From assembly GCF_012273895.1 (NCBI RefSeq), contig NC_052103.1, positions 3,162,001 through 3,226,000 on the forward strand: a stretch of 64,000 bases of DNA. Reading direction: 5' to 3'. The notes beneath the pieces are model-generated. The model was not told where the DNA came from and searched no databases. It saw only the letters and a program-made list of their open reading frames with translations. This stretch comes from Zerene cesonia (lineage: Eukaryota; Arthropoda; Insecta; Lepidoptera; Pieridae). The stretch's first letter is position 1; each line of letters opens with the position of its first letter. Below are positions 61,914-64,000 of the stretch, piece after piece. A program made the position numbers and the translations under genes.

Positions 61914-62035
61914 CTAGCTTTCCAGCTACTTTTTCGCGTGGCTTTGCCTGCTAATTCAAACGACGGATCTCCATACAAAATTTCATTCAAACCATTTCAA
62001 TGGTTTAGTAGTGAAGAAGAGACAAAGATACCTTC
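61914..62035 (-). mobile_element. Diverged Helitron-like fragment
   Basis: The plus strand begins CTAGCTTTCCAGCTACTTTT and contains 'atacaaaatttcattcaaac', the family body in reverse, with the hairpin decayed ('cgcgtggctttgcctgc'). Confidence 0.4.
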
Positions 62036-62289
62036 GCATTAATAATTTTGTTAGGGATTTATGTTTATTTGAGTCATATCAAATGCGCTAAAACTAATTC
62101 AACAAAAGTGTGTACTGTACATATCACTGAACAGATATCGGTTTCTAGTTAAATAATAGCTTTAGATAGTCCACTTTCCGGAAGCCAACAGCGAATAGGT
62201 TTCCTTGTTCATTGTTTATCCAATTAATTGGGATCTTTATTGCTTTCTGATAAAACCATTGATGAATTTGTTCATTAAAGTAGATTGCA

Positions 62290-62430
62290 AACATTTTGCT
62301 TTTCAGTTTTATAGCATTTAAAAAGATAGTTTAAAGAATAGAAAAATTTCGAAAATACGGCGGGTTTACAACACGCGGCGCCTGACCTCTCGGCCACCTA
62401 TCTGACCTCAGTAATCGAATTTCTTCTATT
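62290..62430 (-). mobile_element. tRNA-like SINE fragment
   Basis: The minus strand has 'aggtggccgagaggtcaggc' (A-box-like). The body 'cagttttatagcattt' at about 62305 is shared, in reverse, with the 14.86 kb copy. Same family as at 3.0 and 14.8 kb. Confidence 0.4.
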
Positions 62431-64000
62431 CATTAAAAACTTCTCAACTTTTTTAGTTGTTATGAATTAATATTTTTATTTGAGACGTATCATTGCCATT
62501 ATGAAGAATAACATTTAAATCTGCAATTTAAATTTCAATCATAAAATTGATTCACAGAAAAAATTGGCATTATTATTAAACACAACGTTGATATTTCAAC
62601 TTTGCTAAAAGCGTGTTAGACGAACTTATTTGATTCTTTAATTTACTTAACTCCTCAGTTTGCTTTAATGAGTTCGACCTTCAAAGAGAAGGGCAAAGAA
62701 ATTTCTATTTAATTTTATTATAATAATTAATTCTTCTACGAGTTACCAGCATTCAAAGGCATTTAAATGAATGAGTATAGTGAACTAGCGACACGCCTTC
62801 TCTTCACTTTTTAAATGTAAAGTTCAGGAACTTGTTCAATTCAATCAGTAAAGTTAGATACGTTATGGGTGTGCGTTCTTAACTTGTAAAGCCCGAGTTG
62901 TTACTATGAAGCTACTCATACTAACAGCAAAGGGTACCATTTGCAGAACGAGAAATGCTCTGTTGACCTCAAAATTCCCAAATTTCTCACTTTCACAGCA
63001 GCAGAACTTTTTAACGAAATCCAATAAAGGTTGTATGAATATAGGGTTATAATAACTGAATAGAAATATATTTTATTTGGTGCCAGAACATGACTGTTGC
63101 AGGGTGGGAAAGAGACTAACTTGCTTTTTAACCTTTTCATTGTCTAGTATATATGATTGATTTTTTATATTGTTTATTCAATTTCACCAACTTTAGTATT
63201 ATCGTAAAAAGAATTCAATTGACTTCATTCAATATACCAATCTCACAAATTTGATGATATTTCATAAAAATAAATCGTAGAATGTCTTCTAGAACAATAT
63301 AGTTTGTACCGACGTTACTTTACCTGGGTTGAGTTAGAGCCAGTCTAGAATGTATAGCGCCCCTAAGCCATAATTCACTAACAAGGTACGTACATAACTC
63401 AAAGCGAAGTCGCGGCCCCGAACTAGTATTCCACAGTTATTTAACTGAACCAGCAACTTTACCTTCTACAATATCATACTTGGTAACAATATCAAAGCTG
63501 TTAAATAAAACTTAATTGAAACGTCAGTCGTGTGGCGAAGTGTCTGAAAAGTGAAAAATGGAAGATTGGAGCGGAAATGTTATTTTAATACGAGGCTCTC
63601 TTGTAAAAATTGTTAGAAGAATATTACGTTTAGTAGTGAATATTATCTTCTGGACTTCATTGTAGTTTGACACCTGATAATTATTCACGTTTTAAAAGTG
63701 ATATATAGAATATGCGTATATAGGAGGAGGAGGTATATACATGTACGTGTTTAAATAAGAAAGTATAATTTAAAATGTTCCGTTAATTTGCTAAACGGTG
63801 GTCATAATAAGTATAACAAAAACTTACTTTTAGCCACGGTGTTTTACAAAAGAAGAGAGCAGAGATTAAGAATCTTTAATTATAAAATATGATTATATTT
63901 ATTATTACAGAAACATATAAATGTCATATTTTTTAAATGAAATATGAAAAGGCAGGCGTCAAAATATAACGTAATTTATATTTGAATAGCCTCCATATAA
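62431..64000. other. Non-coding stretch to window end
   Basis: No gene recognised. At 63390-63426 a short Helitron-like 3' end ('gcgaagtcgcggccccgaac' then TAGT) is visible. The rest is AT-rich. Confidence 0.45.

Noticed and set aside
1..64000. CRISPR arrays, bacterial operons, riboswitches, viral genomes
   Set aside because: No regularly spaced repeats with unique spacers, no prokaryotic gene organisation, and no recognisable viral gene set. The window is an insect chromosome.

Overview
This is a eukaryotic, AT-rich (visibly about 65-70% A+T), intron-containing and repeat-laden window. The organism is most likely a butterfly or moth (Lepidoptera). The evidence is the repeat landscape: many short elements ending in CTAG|T after a GC-rich 'cgaagccgcggg' hairpin, a poly(A)-tailed 'ggcggtggtagcgcttaccatcagg' SINE-like family, and 'aaccgact...' relicts. 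Small insect-style genes agree with this. Three runs of exactly 1000 N are assembly placeholders (1712-2711, 21517-22516, 54310-55309). Bacterial concepts such as operons, ribosome binding sites and CRISPR do not apply.

Gene-rich left part (1-18.9 kb). (1) The last three exons of a DNA cross-link repair nuclease of the SNM1A/DCLRE1A family on the plus strand, ending in a PCNA-binding (PIP-box) motif. (2) On the minus strand, a complete nine-exon lysosomal N-acetylglucosamine-6-sulfatase (GNS, 500 codons), preceded by a two-exon 50-residue TOM6-like mitochondrial import subunit. The TOM6 stop and GNS start are only 27 nt apart on what appears to be one exon, a candidate dicistronic locus. (3) A four-exon secreted trypsin-like serine protease (268 codons, intact catalytic triad) on the minus strand. 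(4) HSCB, the iron-sulfur cluster co-chaperone (three exons, minus), lying head-to-head with the intronless SPT3/SUPT3H subunit of SAGA (plus). These are housekeeping genes of different pathways plus one digestive or immune-type protease. Nothing indicates a functional cluster beyond the TOM6-GNS arrangement.

Gene-poor right part (19-64 kb). No complete gene is visible. What can be supported is: a candidate initiator-type promoter and untranslated first exon near 25.94-26.18 kb (good 5' splice site), a tiny signal-peptide ORF at 25.62 kb, one convincing-looking isolated coding exon at 35.70-35.89 kb, a weaker one at 41.74 kb, and unexplained ORFs at 56.1-56.9 kb. A long-terminal-inverted-repeat element spans the third N gap, with a second perfect 66-bp palindromic repeat touching the gap edge. 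The rest is non-coding sequence with Helitron-like and SINE-like insertions, consistent with long introns or an intergenic desert.

Exon boundaries were set by hand from splice-site consensus, reading phase and remembered family sequence. No alignment or expression data was available.
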